Shown here: in pieces, positions 51,474-59,943 of the stretch
Numbering within the stretch: position 1 is the first letter of the stretch
How the letters are laid out: the number at the start of each line of letters is the position of its first letter
Source of the DNA: Gottfriedia acidiceleris
Lineage (GTDB): Bacteria; Bacillota; Bacilli; Bacillales; Bacillaceae_G
Length of the DNA: 64,000 nucleotides
Direction of reading: 5' to 3'
NCBI RefSeq assembly: GCF_023115465.1
Contig: NZ_CP096034.1
Span: 1,364,001-1,428,000, forward strand
Made by a program: the position numbers and the translations under genes
The notes under the pieces: generated by a model
Databases searched by the model: none
Seen by the model: the letters and a program-made list of their open reading frames with translations, nothing else
What the model was told of the DNA's origin: nothing

Positions 51474-52146
51474 TGATATATCCTATCCCGCGTATGGTTC
51501 GTATATATTTAGAAGGTATAATTTCACGTAATCGTTTTATCGCTACATCGATTTTGTTTTTGTCAGAATCAGAAACATCTTCATGTTGCCAAACTTCTTT
51601 TGCTAATTCTTCACGTGAAATAGGATGGTTTTTATTTTTCAGTAAATAGACAAGAATATTGTAAAGAATAGGACTTGGAGAAACGATCTCCTGCCCAACA
51701 GTTACCTTACGATTTGTTAAGGATATTGTTAATTCCCTATATGACAACGATTCAGATAATGAAGACTTGTCTAATCTTCTTAGCACCGTTTGAATTTTAG
51801 CGATTAAAATGGGTAAAGAGTAAGGCTTGGTGATGTAATCTTCCGCACCTGAATACAATCCTTGAGTAACATCAGTTGGATCAGCCCTAGCAGTTAAGTA
51901 CATATACGGAGTGTTCTTTTTTTCAGTTATCATTCTCGCAACATCAAAACCAGAACACATTAAACCATATTGAGCAAACGAATCCAGCGTTATATCTAAA
52001 AGCATTAAATCATAATCGTTATTTAATGCAGCATAGTATGTATCTTTCGCATTATCAAAATAATCCACTTCAAATGAAGCCTCTTGCAGCATCTCCTGTA
52101 AAAAAGAGCCAATCTCCCGATCATCATCCATAATTAACAATCGCAT
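51463..52146 (-). CDS. OmpR-family response regulator, 227 aa
   Basis: The receiver domain has the acidic triad MDDDREIG, the phospho-acceptor Asp in LMLLDITLD (Asp51 from this start), Thr in MYLTARAD and Lys in YITKPYSLP. The C-terminal winged helix contains SREELAKEVWQHEDVSDSDK, IDVAIKRLREII and YIRTIRGIGYIIED, the OmpR/PhoB pattern. ATG 52146 is preceded by GAGGTGG; the GTG at 52155 overlaps that site and is less likely. It is the first gene of a two-gene operon with the kinase. The promoter region is shared with the divergent gene at 52378. Confidence 0.92.
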   Translation of the reverse strand: MRLLIMDDDREIGSFLQEMLQEASFEVDYFDNAKDTYYAALNNDYDLMLLDITLDSFAQYGLMCSGFDVARMITEKKNTPYMYLTARADPTDVTQGLYSGAEDYITKPYSLPILIAKIQTVLRRLDKSSLSESLSYRELTISLTNRKVTVGQEIVSPSPILYNILVYLLKNKNHPISREELAKEVWQHEDVSDSDKNKIDVAIKRLREIIPSKYIRTIRGIGYIIED

Positions 52147-52303
52147 CTTCTCCACCTCTAATTTAATTTTTACAAATTGATGAAAAATATTAGATTGTTT
52201 TTTGTTTAAAAAAGATATTTTAAAATAATTTTTTTCTTACAATCTTGTCAGAAATAATTCAGCGAATAGTAAGTGGTTAAATGCTTGGTTACATGTTTTA
52301 ATT

Positions 52304-52318
52304 AACTTGTAACAAGTT
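52304..52318. promoter_or_regulatory. Palindrome in the divergent promoter region
   Basis: AACTTGT A ACAAGTT is centred about 67 bases before the zinc-ribbon protein start and about 165 bases from the regulator gene. It may be an operator for the response regulator or another factor. Confidence 0.35.
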
Positions 52319-52377
52319 GATGTGATTTGAAATTCGTGGAACAAAATATAGAACAATAATAATTTGGGGGTATTCAA

Positions 52378-53016
52378 ATGGCAGGATTAGTAGCCTGTAA
52401 AACTTGTGGTAAGGAAATTGCGAAAGGCGTTAAGAAATGTGTGCATTGTGGTAAAGATCAACGTAATTGGTTTAGAAGACACAAAATCATGTCGGCTTTA
52501 GGTGCCATAATTGTTGTTTCGATAATTGGTAGTGCTCTAAGCGGTGGCGGAGATGGAGCTACAACTACAAATGGAAGTTCAAAAGTGGAGGTTGAAAAGA
52601 AAGAAAAAATCTTCAAAGTTGGAGATATTGTTAAAGATGATCAATTAGAAATCAAAGTATCAAAAGTCGAAGAGAAACATTCAGTTGGAGATCAGTATTA
52701 TGGCAAAAAGGCATCTGAAGGTGGAGTTCTTGTGGCAATTCAATACACAATGAAGAATGTATCTGATGAGCCAGTTGGAGTCTTCGATTATCCTACTCTT
52801 AACCTGGTAGATGAAAAGGGTACTAAGTATGATTCTGATATTGATGCTAGTAGCTCATATGCAGTAGAAACAAAAATTGATGATTCAAAAATATTGTCAG
52901 ATTTAAACCCAGGGATTACTGTAACTGGTACTGAAGTTTATGAGATTTCTAAAGACGCATTTGCTAAAGGTAAATGGTATATCCAAATAGGAAGTCAAAA
53001 AGTTCAAGTTAAATAA
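52378..53016 (+). CDS. Zinc-ribbon, single-helix protein with DUF4352-like domain, 212 aa
   Basis: The N terminus is a cytoplasmic zinc ribbon with two CxxCG knuckles (CKTCG at residues 7-11, CVHCG at 21-25). A basic stretch (RNWFRRHK) and a transmembrane helix (about 37-55, LGAIIVVSIIGSALSGG) follow. The external domain (about 80-212) reads FKVGDIVKDDQLEIKVSKVE, GVLVAIQYTMKNVSDEPVGV and DVDEKGTKYDSDID-like sequence, the Ig-like pattern of DUF4352 (telomeric-repeat-binding-factor-like) domains. Such proteins have no known enzyme activity. GGGGG precedes ATG 52378. A terminator separates it from the J-like gene, so cotranscription is not certain. Confidence 0.75.
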   Translation: MAGLVACKTCGKEIAKGVKKCVHCGKDQRNWFRRHKIMSALGAIIVVSIIGSALSGGGDGATTTNGSSKVEVEKKEKIFKVGDIVKDDQLEIKVSKVEEKHSVGDQYYGKKASEGGVLVAIQYTMKNVSDEPVGVFDYPTLNLVDEKGTKYDSDIDASSSYAVETKIDDSKILSDLNPGITVTGTEVYEISKDAFAKGKWYIQIGSQKVQVK

Positions 53017-53029
53017 TTTGATTAAAATA

Positions 53030-53070
53030 TCACCTTATTTTTGTACAAACAAAGATAAGGTGACTTTATT
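53030..53070 (+). terminator. Intrinsic terminator
   Basis: TCACCTTAT and ATAAGGTGA flank a 16-base loop, followed by CTTTATTACC. The T run is short, so read-through is possible. Confidence 0.65.
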
Positions 53071-53112
53071 ACCTTTTAATAAATTAAATTGTTTAATAAA
53101 GAGGTGAGTTAA

Positions 53113-55002
53113 TTGAATAATCGAGTGCATGATTATTTGAAAAATGCGATGTTTGATAATCCTTTTTTCCTCTTAAAATTAGATCCAAGGGTTTCTCAAG
53201 ATGAATTAAAGGGAATTTTAACCAAGTACCAAAAACGAGCCTCATTGGGTATACTAAAAGATCCCTATGGGAATGTTATTGATCTTCCTAGATTAAATCA
53301 CTTAAAAAACATGTTGATTCAAAATAATAATAGAACTAGACATCGTTTTTTTTGTTTGTTTAATTACTTAGAAATATCTAAATGTAACTTAGAGGAAGTT
53401 GTAGTATTTATTCAATCTTCCAATAGTAGTACTTCTTTTGAATCTTTTCATGACTATGTATTGTATGGTCTATATCTATTAAGTGAAGAAGGTATTTCAC
53501 CTAAAAATGAGAAAAAGTGGATATATTTTTTGAATAGTTATCACAAGGTATTAACCGAAAAAATTCCAGAAATTTTTAGCACATATGGTAGTGAAATGAA
53601 AGAGACTGTTAATAGCTCGAAGAATTACTTTCTCAAACTAAAGCAAGAACTTGAATCATCATTTACGGTTTCTATGTCTTTAGAAGACAATAAGATAAAT
53701 CAAGATAGTTTAGTTTCAATTCTTAAGGTATTAGTATCATTAAAGTTTGACGTGGAGGATATTATTAAGGAGTTTGTTGAACATTGTGTTAATTATATTG
53801 AGGAGACAGCGGAAGAAATATATAAGATAATTAGTAATGTAGATAAAAGAGAAGACGTCGAAATTGATGTTAAAAGTAATTTATGTTTATGTCAAAACGC
53901 TTTTTCAATATATAAAAGTAATTTGAAACCAATATATATAATACTAAAACAAAATCTAAAAGGTATTAAATTAAATTATTTTCAAGAGTGTTGTAATGAA
54001 ACTATTGGAAACGTTTTAAATAGTATAGCTATACACTTTACTTGGGCAAATGAACACTTAATATATAAAGAATTATTAGAACATATAGTTGAAGAGGAAT
54101 ATTTCAACGAAAATTCTCTAGAATTAAATAATATTGTGGGGAAATTAAATAAAATACAGGAAGAACTGTATGAACTTGAAAGTGAAAACCTATTAAATAG
54201 TCTTTATTCGATATTTGAATGTGCAAAAAGTATATATGACAATTCATCTGAATCAAATTATATGTCATTAAATAAAAAAGAAAAAGAACAATTATTTCGT
54301 AAAATTGAACAGATGTATAAACAAGAGTTTCTAATTCATTATGAATCATGCATGAAAAAATATAAAAGTGATCAAGAAAAAAGAAAAAAAATAGAAAATT
54401 ACAGAGCACGATGTCTATATGAAATTGCTTGTGGAGCTATTGAATTAAATAAATTAGGTATAGCCGAAAATTACCTAATACAGTCAGTCAAATATGTACA
54501 AAATCATGAATTATTGGATAGTATTGAATATTTATTAAGTTTAGTTAAGCATAAAAATAAAAATATGTTTGTTAAATTGTACGATAAATTAGGCATTCGT
54601 GGCATTATATTTCTAATTATCCTATCATTAATTATTTGCTCTTCCATATTTTCGGATAATGGAAGTAACGATCCAACCTCAAATGATGAGAATTCTACAA
54701 TAATCCAAGATTCTACAACTCAAAAGGATTTGAAAAAAAAATTAAAAGAAACTAAAGAGCAATTAGACGATATAGATCAACAAATAGATGATTTAGATTA
54801 TTTAATGGAACAGAAAAATAATGAAATTGATAGTATAGAAACAGATATAAATAATGGAATTGAAGTTGATAGGAATGATTATGAAAATAAAATTAATTCA
54901 TATAATGCAGATGTGGAAAAATATAAATCTTTAGTTAAAGATTACAATGATACAAAAGATTTATATAATGAATACGTACATCATTATAATTCTTTAAATT
55001 GA
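53113..55002 (+). CDS. J-domain-like, membrane-anchored helical protein with C-terminal coiled coil, 629 aa
   Basis: The start is TTG 53113 with AGAGGTGAG upstream. The N-terminal 75 residues (NPFFLLKLDPRVSQDELKGI, LTKYQKRASLGILKDPYGN) look like a degenerate J domain: the NPFxxLxLDxxxSQDEL opening is as in DnaJ-like co-chaperones, but no HPD motif is visible. Residues 80-490 are helical, probably repeat-like. A single transmembrane helix lies near 495-515 (GIIFLIILSLIICSSIF). The last 90 residues are a charged coiled coil (KKKLKETKEQLDDIDQQIDD) that would be outside the cell or beyond the membrane. It is the first gene of a tight three-gene cluster with a GrpE-like protein (12 bases) and an Hsp70 (overlap), so it is probably the dedicated co-chaperone. 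Confidence 0.65.
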   Translation: MNNRVHDYLKNAMFDNPFFLLKLDPRVSQDELKGILTKYQKRASLGILKDPYGNVIDLPRLNHLKNMLIQNNNRTRHRFFCLFNYLEISKCNLEEVVVFIQSSNSSTSFESFHDYVLYGLYLLSEEGISPKNEKKWIYFLNSYHKVLTEKIPEIFSTYGSEMKETVNSSKNYFLKLKQELESSFTVSMSLEDNKINQDSLVSILKVLVSLKFDVEDIIKEFVEHCVNYIEETAEEIYKIISNVDKREDVEIDVKSNLCLCQNAFSIYKSNLKPIYIILKQNLKGIKLNYFQECCNETIGNVLNSIAIHFTWANEHLIYKELLEHIVEEEYFNENSLELNNIVGKLNKIQEELYELESENLLNSLYSIFECAKSIYDNSSESNYMSLNKKEKEQLFRKIEQMYKQEFLIHYESCMKKYKSDQEKRKKIENYRARCLYEIACGAIELNKLGIAENYLIQSVKYVQNHELLDSIEYLLSLVKHKNKNMFVKLYDKLGIRGIIFLIILSLIICSSIFSDNGSNDPTSNDENSTIIQDSTTQKDLKKKLKETKEQLDDIDQQIDDLDYLMEQKNNEIDSIETDINNGIEVDRNDYENKINSYNADVEKYKSLVKDYNDTKDLYNEYVHHYNSLN

Positions 55003-55014
55003 GGTGATGTAGCT

Positions 55015-55377
55015 ATGGAAAATGAATTTGAAGAAATTACGATTTCTGAGTTAATTGAATTAGGAACTGAGATATGGCGATTAAATAAACATGTTTCAAA
55101 CACTGAAAGTAGTGCAATGAGCATCAGATTTATTAGAAAATTGGAAGAGTTCTTAAAAATAAAGAATATAGTTGTTGAAGATCTCACAGGTGAAATATTC
55201 GATACGGGATTAGCTGTTAATGTTATTCACACTGAAAATGTCGAAGAAAGTGAAAGGTTTTATATTAGTGATACAGTATATCCTGCTATCTTTTATAAGA
55301 AGCAATTAATAAAACAAGCAGTTGTAACCATTTCCAATAAAAGAATCGAGGGGCAAACATGCAAACCAAATATTTAA
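55015..55377 (+). CDS. GrpE-like small protein, 120 aa
   Basis: A helical N-terminal half (EITISELIELGTEIWRLNKH) with possible dimerisation character is followed by a beta-rich C-terminal half. The latter reads FLKIKNIVVEDLTGEIFDTG, LAVNVIHTENVEES, FYISDTVYPAIFYKKQLIKQ and AVVTISNK. This order (vvDptGexyD.G.av.v.., I.etv.P.i.y...li..a.V.v) recalls the beta-wing head of GrpE, the nucleotide exchange factor of DnaK, and of short GrpE-like proteins next to atypical Hsp70 genes. The assignment is by pattern and needs testing. GAGGTGATGTAGCT precedes ATG 55015. Its last 19 bases overlap the Hsp70 gene, showing translational coupling. Confidence 0.55.
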   Translation: MENEFEEITISELIELGTEIWRLNKHVSNTESSAMSIRFIRKLEEFLKIKNIVVEDLTGEIFDTGLAVNVIHTENVEESERFYISDTVYPAIFYKKQLIKQAVVTISNKRIEGQTCKPNI

Positions 55378-57926
55378 AATATGGAATTGACTTGGGAACT
55401 ACGAATTCTTGTATTGTAACATGGGAAAACGAAGAGTTGAAAGTTTTTTTAAACAAGGAACAAATGGCTGTTACAAAGTCTGCAGTTTATTACGGTAAAA
55501 GAAAACGAACTATCGTAGGATATAAAGCTTATAATGTTTTAGTGACTGAACCTGAAAATGTAGCAATAGAGTTTAAACGACTAATGGGATTACACGAAAA
55601 AAAATATTTTCCGTTAGCGGATTATTCTGCTACCCCTGAAGAGCTATCCGCAGAAGTGTTGAAATCTCTTGCAAATAATGTAACTACACTTACAGGTGAA
55701 AATGTTACTTCAGCAGTAATTACTGTTCCTGCAGCTTTTAATACCATCCAGTGTGAGGCGACTATTGAAGCAGCAAAATCTGCAGGTATTGAACATGTAC
55801 ATTTGCTACAAGAACCAATTGCCGCAGCAATTGCGTATGGAACAGATCAGTCACTACATGATAAGACGTGGCTAATTTTTGATTTAGGTGGAGGTACATT
55901 TGATGTAGCTATTGTTTCATCAATGGATGGTCAACTACAAGTATTAAACCATGAAGGTGATAATTTCTTAGGCGGAAAAGATATTGATAGAGCACTTGTA
56001 GAAACAATTTTGTTCCCAGCTTTAATAGAATCTGGTTACAAAATTGAAGAAGGATCTCCATTGCATGATCGTATTTTAGGTAGATTAATTTACGAAGCAG
56101 AAGAAATAAAAATACAATTAACTACAAATTCTAAAGTGGAATTTGATATTCAAATTGACGATGATGAATATGAAGAAGAATATGGAGAACCAATTCTGCT
56201 TCAAGGGACTATTAAGAACGAGAAATTACATGGTATTTTAGATGAAGTTATTCTTCCTAAATGCATAAGATTATGTAATAAGGCTATTGATGATATAGGC
56301 TTACAATGGAGTGGTATTGATAGGATTTTATTAGTCGGTGGACCTACTCAAATTCCTTATATTCGAGAAGTATTAAAACAAACATTTAATACAGAAATTG
56401 ATTATTCTCAAAATCCGTTGACTGTAGTTGCTGCAGGGGCTGCAATGTATGCATCTGTAACAAAAATATCAAATGTATCAGATAATAAACCTGTTTATTC
56501 AAATAATGACGCAATAAATGTAAATTTTGAATATGAAAATGTTATGTCTACATTGAATGGAACTGTTTACGGTACTTTCAAAAACACCTCAAACATAAAA
56601 GAAGTAATGTTATCAATGACCGATGGATCGTGGAATTCAGGTTGGATACCGTTAATTGATATAGAAACGGGATATTTTGAGATTGATGTGATTGTAAAAG
56701 AAAACAAGAATAATATATTTACTCTTCAAGTTAGGGATAATAGAGGTACATTGGCCAAAGTTAACAATCCTTTAATAGAAATAAGACATAGTTATAATTA
56801 TTTACAGCCTGCCAATCCGCCTTTACCTCATACGATTTCTATTGAAATTGAGACAGATGAAGGGGGAATGAAAACGAAATTAGAACCTATATTTAAAAAG
56901 AATTCAGTCCTTCCTTTAAGTGTAACTCGAAAGTTTTTTGTAACGAATACTTTACTTCCGAATGACGAAAATACTTTTTTTAGTATACGAGTTTATGAAG
57001 GTGAAACTTTAGACAACCCTTCAGTCAATACTCTAATTTTTACAATGAAAATTACTGGTGGAAGTTTTTCTTCATTGCTCCCAAAAAATGAGGAAGTTGA
57101 AGTGACTATAAGCATTTCAGAATCAAGAGAGATAGGATTGGAATTGTTTATACCGAGGCTTAATGAAGTATTCTCGAAAACACATATCTATTTCCCAGAA
57201 AAAAATCGAGCTAATACTATTACAGATTCGATAGAAGCTTCTATAAAAAGTGCTTATGAAGATATTTTCAATCTGCAAGAAGATTTTCTGTTAAGTAATC
57301 TAAAAAATGAATCATTACAATTATCAAAAATCGATGAAACCCTTGAACAGTTTGCTAATCAATTTTTCAAAAATATAGAAAGAATGAGAAATAGTGCTGA
57401 TTTGGCAATGGCAGAGTTAACACGTTTTAAAGATTGCATTGTTATTCCACTTCATAAATTAAAAATGGACAATAATAATCGAATCAGTTCTTCTTCTGGA
57501 GGAATTAAAGATGAAGAAATAGAAAATTTAATAGAAGAAACAGAACGTTTAGTATTCGAATTCGATGATACTTCCATATCAAATAATTTTCTTTTTTTAA
57601 AACAAAACCTAATAAAAGCTACAGAATTTAAAAATGATCGATTAATTGAAAAATATTCTAATCAATTAAAAGATTTACAGTCTCATGTTGTACGAGAAGA
57701 TCCTGCTTATTGGATGGACCTTTTTATTTACATTAGTAATTTTGGTACCTATACAGATCAAAATGCAGCAGAAAATTTTATTCAAATGGGAAGAGAAGCA
57801 TTATACAATGATGATTTAGAAAAATTAAAAAGAGTAGTATATAGTTTGTATGGGCTGGTGCCAAAAGAAGTAGTAGAAACGATCGAAGAAGATAAACAGT
57901 TACCTGGAATACGTTTGTTACCTTGA
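55359..57926 (+). CDS. Divergent Hsp70 family protein with beta-rich insert, 855 aa
   Basis: The ATPase domain (1-370) is well conserved: phosphate 1 motif GIDLGTTNSC (9-18), the VTVPAAF-type strand (AVITVPAAFNTIQCEATIEA), phosphate 2 motif FDLGGGTFDVAIV (Asp175) and adenosine motif LLVGGPTQIPYIREVL (324-339). The acidic linker typical of DnaK is not obvious. Instead, an Ig-like segment (about 385-480) precedes a beta-sandwich-like domain (about 480-610) and a helical C terminus (about 630-855). DnaK has about 610 residues, so this protein is 40 per cent longer and lacks the EEVD-like tail. GAGGGG before ATG 55359 fixes the start within the previous gene. Encoded with J-like and GrpE-like genes, it probably works as a separate Hsp70 machine. 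Confidence 0.88.
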   Translation: MQTKYLKYGIDLGTTNSCIVTWENEELKVFLNKEQMAVTKSAVYYGKRKRTIVGYKAYNVLVTEPENVAIEFKRLMGLHEKKYFPLADYSATPEELSAEVLKSLANNVTTLTGENVTSAVITVPAAFNTIQCEATIEAAKSAGIEHVHLLQEPIAAAIAYGTDQSLHDKTWLIFDLGGGTFDVAIVSSMDGQLQVLNHEGDNFLGGKDIDRALVETILFPALIESGYKIEEGSPLHDRILGRLIYEAEEIKIQLTTNSKVEFDIQIDDDEYEEEYGEPILLQGTIKNEKLHGILDEVILPKCIRLCNKAIDDIGLQWSGIDRILLVGGPTQIPYIREVLKQTFNTEIDYSQNPLTVVAAGAAMYASVTKISNVSDNKPVYSNNDAINVNFEYENVMSTLNGTVYGTFKNTSNIKEVMLSMTDGSWNSGWIPLIDIETGYFEIDVIVKENKNNIFTLQVRDNRGTLAKVNNPLIEIRHSYNYLQPANPPLPHTISIEIETDEGGMKTKLEPIFKKNSVLPLSVTRKFFVTNTLLPNDENTFFSIRVYEGETLDNPSVNTLIFTMKITGGSFSSLLPKNEEVEVTISISESREIGLELFIPRLNEVFSKTHIYFPEKNRANTITDSIEASIKSAYEDIFNLQEDFLLSNLKNESLQLSKIDETLEQFANQFFKNIERMRNSADLAMAELTRFKDCIVIPLHKLKMDNNNRISSSSGGIKDEEIENLIEETERLVFEFDDTSISNNFLFLKQNLIKATEFKNDRLIEKYSNQLKDLQSHVVREDPAYWMDLFIYISNFGTYTDQNAAENFIQMGREALYNDDLEKLKRVVYSLYGLVPKEVVETIEEDKQLPGIRLLP

Positions 57927-57943
57927 AAATTGAAAAAGTAAGA

Positions 57944-57979
57944 TAAAAAGGAAAATCAATATGTTGGTTTTCCTTTTTT
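57944..57979 (+). terminator. Intrinsic terminator
   Basis: AAAAAGGAAAATCAA TATG TTGGTTTTCCTTTTTT is a strong hairpin that closes the Hsp70 operon. Confidence 0.85.
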
Positions 57980-58417
57980 GAATTTTATTAAGCATATTTT
58001 TGAGAGCTTCTAACTCATTCTAAGAAAAAAATCAAAAAAATAAATTCAATTCAAATGAACAGTAAAGAAATGGATAAACAATTAGATTAAAAACGAGAAT
58101 AGATTGATGATAGTGTGATACTAAAAAAGTATGGAGTGTTATTATATAAGATTTGAGTATTTTATTATTATTATTTATTTATTACAAATAACATATTTTT
58201 ATTATTAATATGAATAATTCTGTGTATTGAAAAACGGATGTGAATAAAACACTGTAATCTACCTTAGTTCACTATTTTTAAAGGTTTTATAATTTTAATA
58301 TTTAGTATATTTTATAAATTATATCTTGACTGATTATTATGAAATTAATTAGAATTAATACTCGTCAATAAGGATAAAATAAACATAACTAGAAATCTTT
58401 AAATTAAAGAGCTAAGA
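57980..58417. other. AT-rich spacer without recognisable genes
   Basis: Very AT-rich DNA separates the Hsp70 operon from the HNH gene. I see no repeat, open frame or hairpin in it. It must include the promoter of the HNH gene. Confidence 0.4.
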
Positions 58418-59350
58418 ATGGAGATATTTGTGAATTATTTTTTTGTGTTTCAAAATAAAAGTTATTTAGAAGAAAGAAAAGGTGCCTTCTTATGGGCTCC
58501 TCAAAAAAATAGAAAAGGTCAAACTTTTCATCATTGGGAAGATATGAAGCTTATTAAAAAAGGTGATATTATCTTTAATAGTTATAATGGTGAAATGAAA
58601 TCGATAATTGTAGCAAATGAAAATTGTAAAGAAATGCAAAAACCTAAAGAGCTGAATCAAGTTGATTTATGGGAGAAAGATGGTTGGTATGTTAATTGTA
58701 CATATCACGATTTAAAGTATCCTATTGTGTATAAAGAGTTTATGGAAGAAATATTAAATAAACAAGACGATAAATATGCCCCATTTAATAAAGTGGGGCG
58801 TGGTAATACGGGGTATTTGTTTAGAGTCTCAAACCAACTTGCTGAATTTCTCTTAAACGTTATTGAACAAAGAAACAGCTCTTTTAATATTAATTCTATT
58901 AATACGAAGGACTTTATCATTGAGGTCGAAAGTAATTTACCATATAATATTCAAAAAACAGAACGTGAACAGATCATTAAACAAAGAGTAGGTCAATCCA
59001 TATTCAAAAAATTACTATTAAAAATAGAAAGAAAATGTAAATTGTGTGGAGTTTCAAATGAAAAATTCTTAATCGCTAGTCACATAAAACCATGGAGTAA
59101 ATCGAATGATATAGAAAAGTTAGATCCAAATAATGGATTTTTATTTTGTCCAAACCACGATAAACTTTTTGATCGAGGGTTTATAAGTTTTAACCTAAAT
59201 GGGGAGATAATAATTTCACGAGAGTTAGACGAGAATTCTAAAATATTTTTAAATGTAAACGAAAATCATATGATTCAAATGAATGAAGAACAATCAAATT
59301 ATATGAATTTTCATCGAGAAAATATTTTTGAAATAGAAAAAATAAAATAA
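58418..59350 (+). CDS. HNH endonuclease with N-terminal EVE/PUA-like reader domain, 310 aa
   Basis: The N-terminal half (1-150) has the pattern FVFQNKSYLEERKGAFLWAP, HHWEDMKLIKKGDIIFNSYN, GEMKSIIVANENC, which resembles EVE, PUA or ASCH domains that bind modified bases. The C-terminal half is an HNH nuclease: zinc knuckle Cys207 and Cys210 (CKLC), His222 in LIASHIKPW, DPNNGFLF near 236-243, Cys244 and His247 in CPNHDKLFD. All expected metal ligands and the general base are present. This reader-plus-HNH order is that of type IV-like restriction enzymes which cut modified DNA. The start at ATG 58418 has a weak ribosome-binding site (AAGAGCTAAGA). Single gene. Confidence 0.75.
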   Translation: MEIFVNYFFVFQNKSYLEERKGAFLWAPQKNRKGQTFHHWEDMKLIKKGDIIFNSYNGEMKSIIVANENCKEMQKPKELNQVDLWEKDGWYVNCTYHDLKYPIVYKEFMEEILNKQDDKYAPFNKVGRGNTGYLFRVSNQLAEFLLNVIEQRNSSFNINSINTKDFIIEVESNLPYNIQKTEREQIIKQRVGQSIFKKLLLKIERKCKLCGVSNEKFLIASHIKPWSKSNDIEKLDPNNGFLFCPNHDKLFDRGFISFNLNGEIIISRELDENSKIFLNVNENHMIQMNEEQSNYMNFHRENIFEIEKIK

Positions 59351-59552
59351 TAAGGAATTGTTAAAAGCGAAAAAATTCTAAAAGTTATAGAATCGTTAAT
59401 GGAATAACCAGAAAACATCTACTATTATTTAGGATAAGCAAAAATGAACAGCTATTGTATTTGAATAGGTCGGAAAATAGAAAAAATATAGAATTAAGGA
59501 AGCTTTAGTACAGGAATTTATAAGCACCTGGCTAATAATTATTCAAACTTCT

Positions 59553-59708
59553 TTACAAATCAATGAAAGCCAACTGAAACAGATTCGACTTATTAAAAGG
59601 CACTTTTGCCGCAAATTCATCTACTTCTTTAGGATTGTCAAGAAAGACAATAGTTTCCCACTTTAATTCTCTTTTATACGTTTTGGGCTTGTTGTAATTT
59701 CTGTTCAT
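59553..59708 (-). CDS. Small hypothetical protein, 51 aa, doubtful
   Basis: A minus-strand frame in the gap between the two nuclease genes reads MNRNYNKPKTYKRELKWETI, then VFLDNPKEVDEFAAKVPFNK and SNLFQLAFIDL. Composition is protein-like, with a basic start and an acidic helix. No ribosome-binding site precedes ATG 59708, so it may be a remnant. Nearby, AAAAGCATG and CATGCTTTT (59781-59819) form a hairpin; the rest of 59351-59943 shows nothing else. Confidence 0.25.
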   Translation of the reverse strand: MNRNYNKPKTYKRELKWETIVFLDNPKEVDEFAAKVPFNKSNLFQLAFIDL

Positions 59709-59943
59709 TTTGAAATTTGATAATTAAAAACGAGAATTAATATTTAAGTGTAATATTTTATTATCATTTTTGTTAGAATTAAAAGCATGGGCTCGATAAT
59801 GAATCGTACTCATGCTTTTAAGTTTGTATTTGTATTTAAATCGAAGGTTAATATAGTAGATAGAACATTTAATTTATAGTAAAGACATAAGTAAAATTGT
59901 TGAAAAATAAAATGTATGAAAAAGCTTTGAAAGGTTGACAGCA

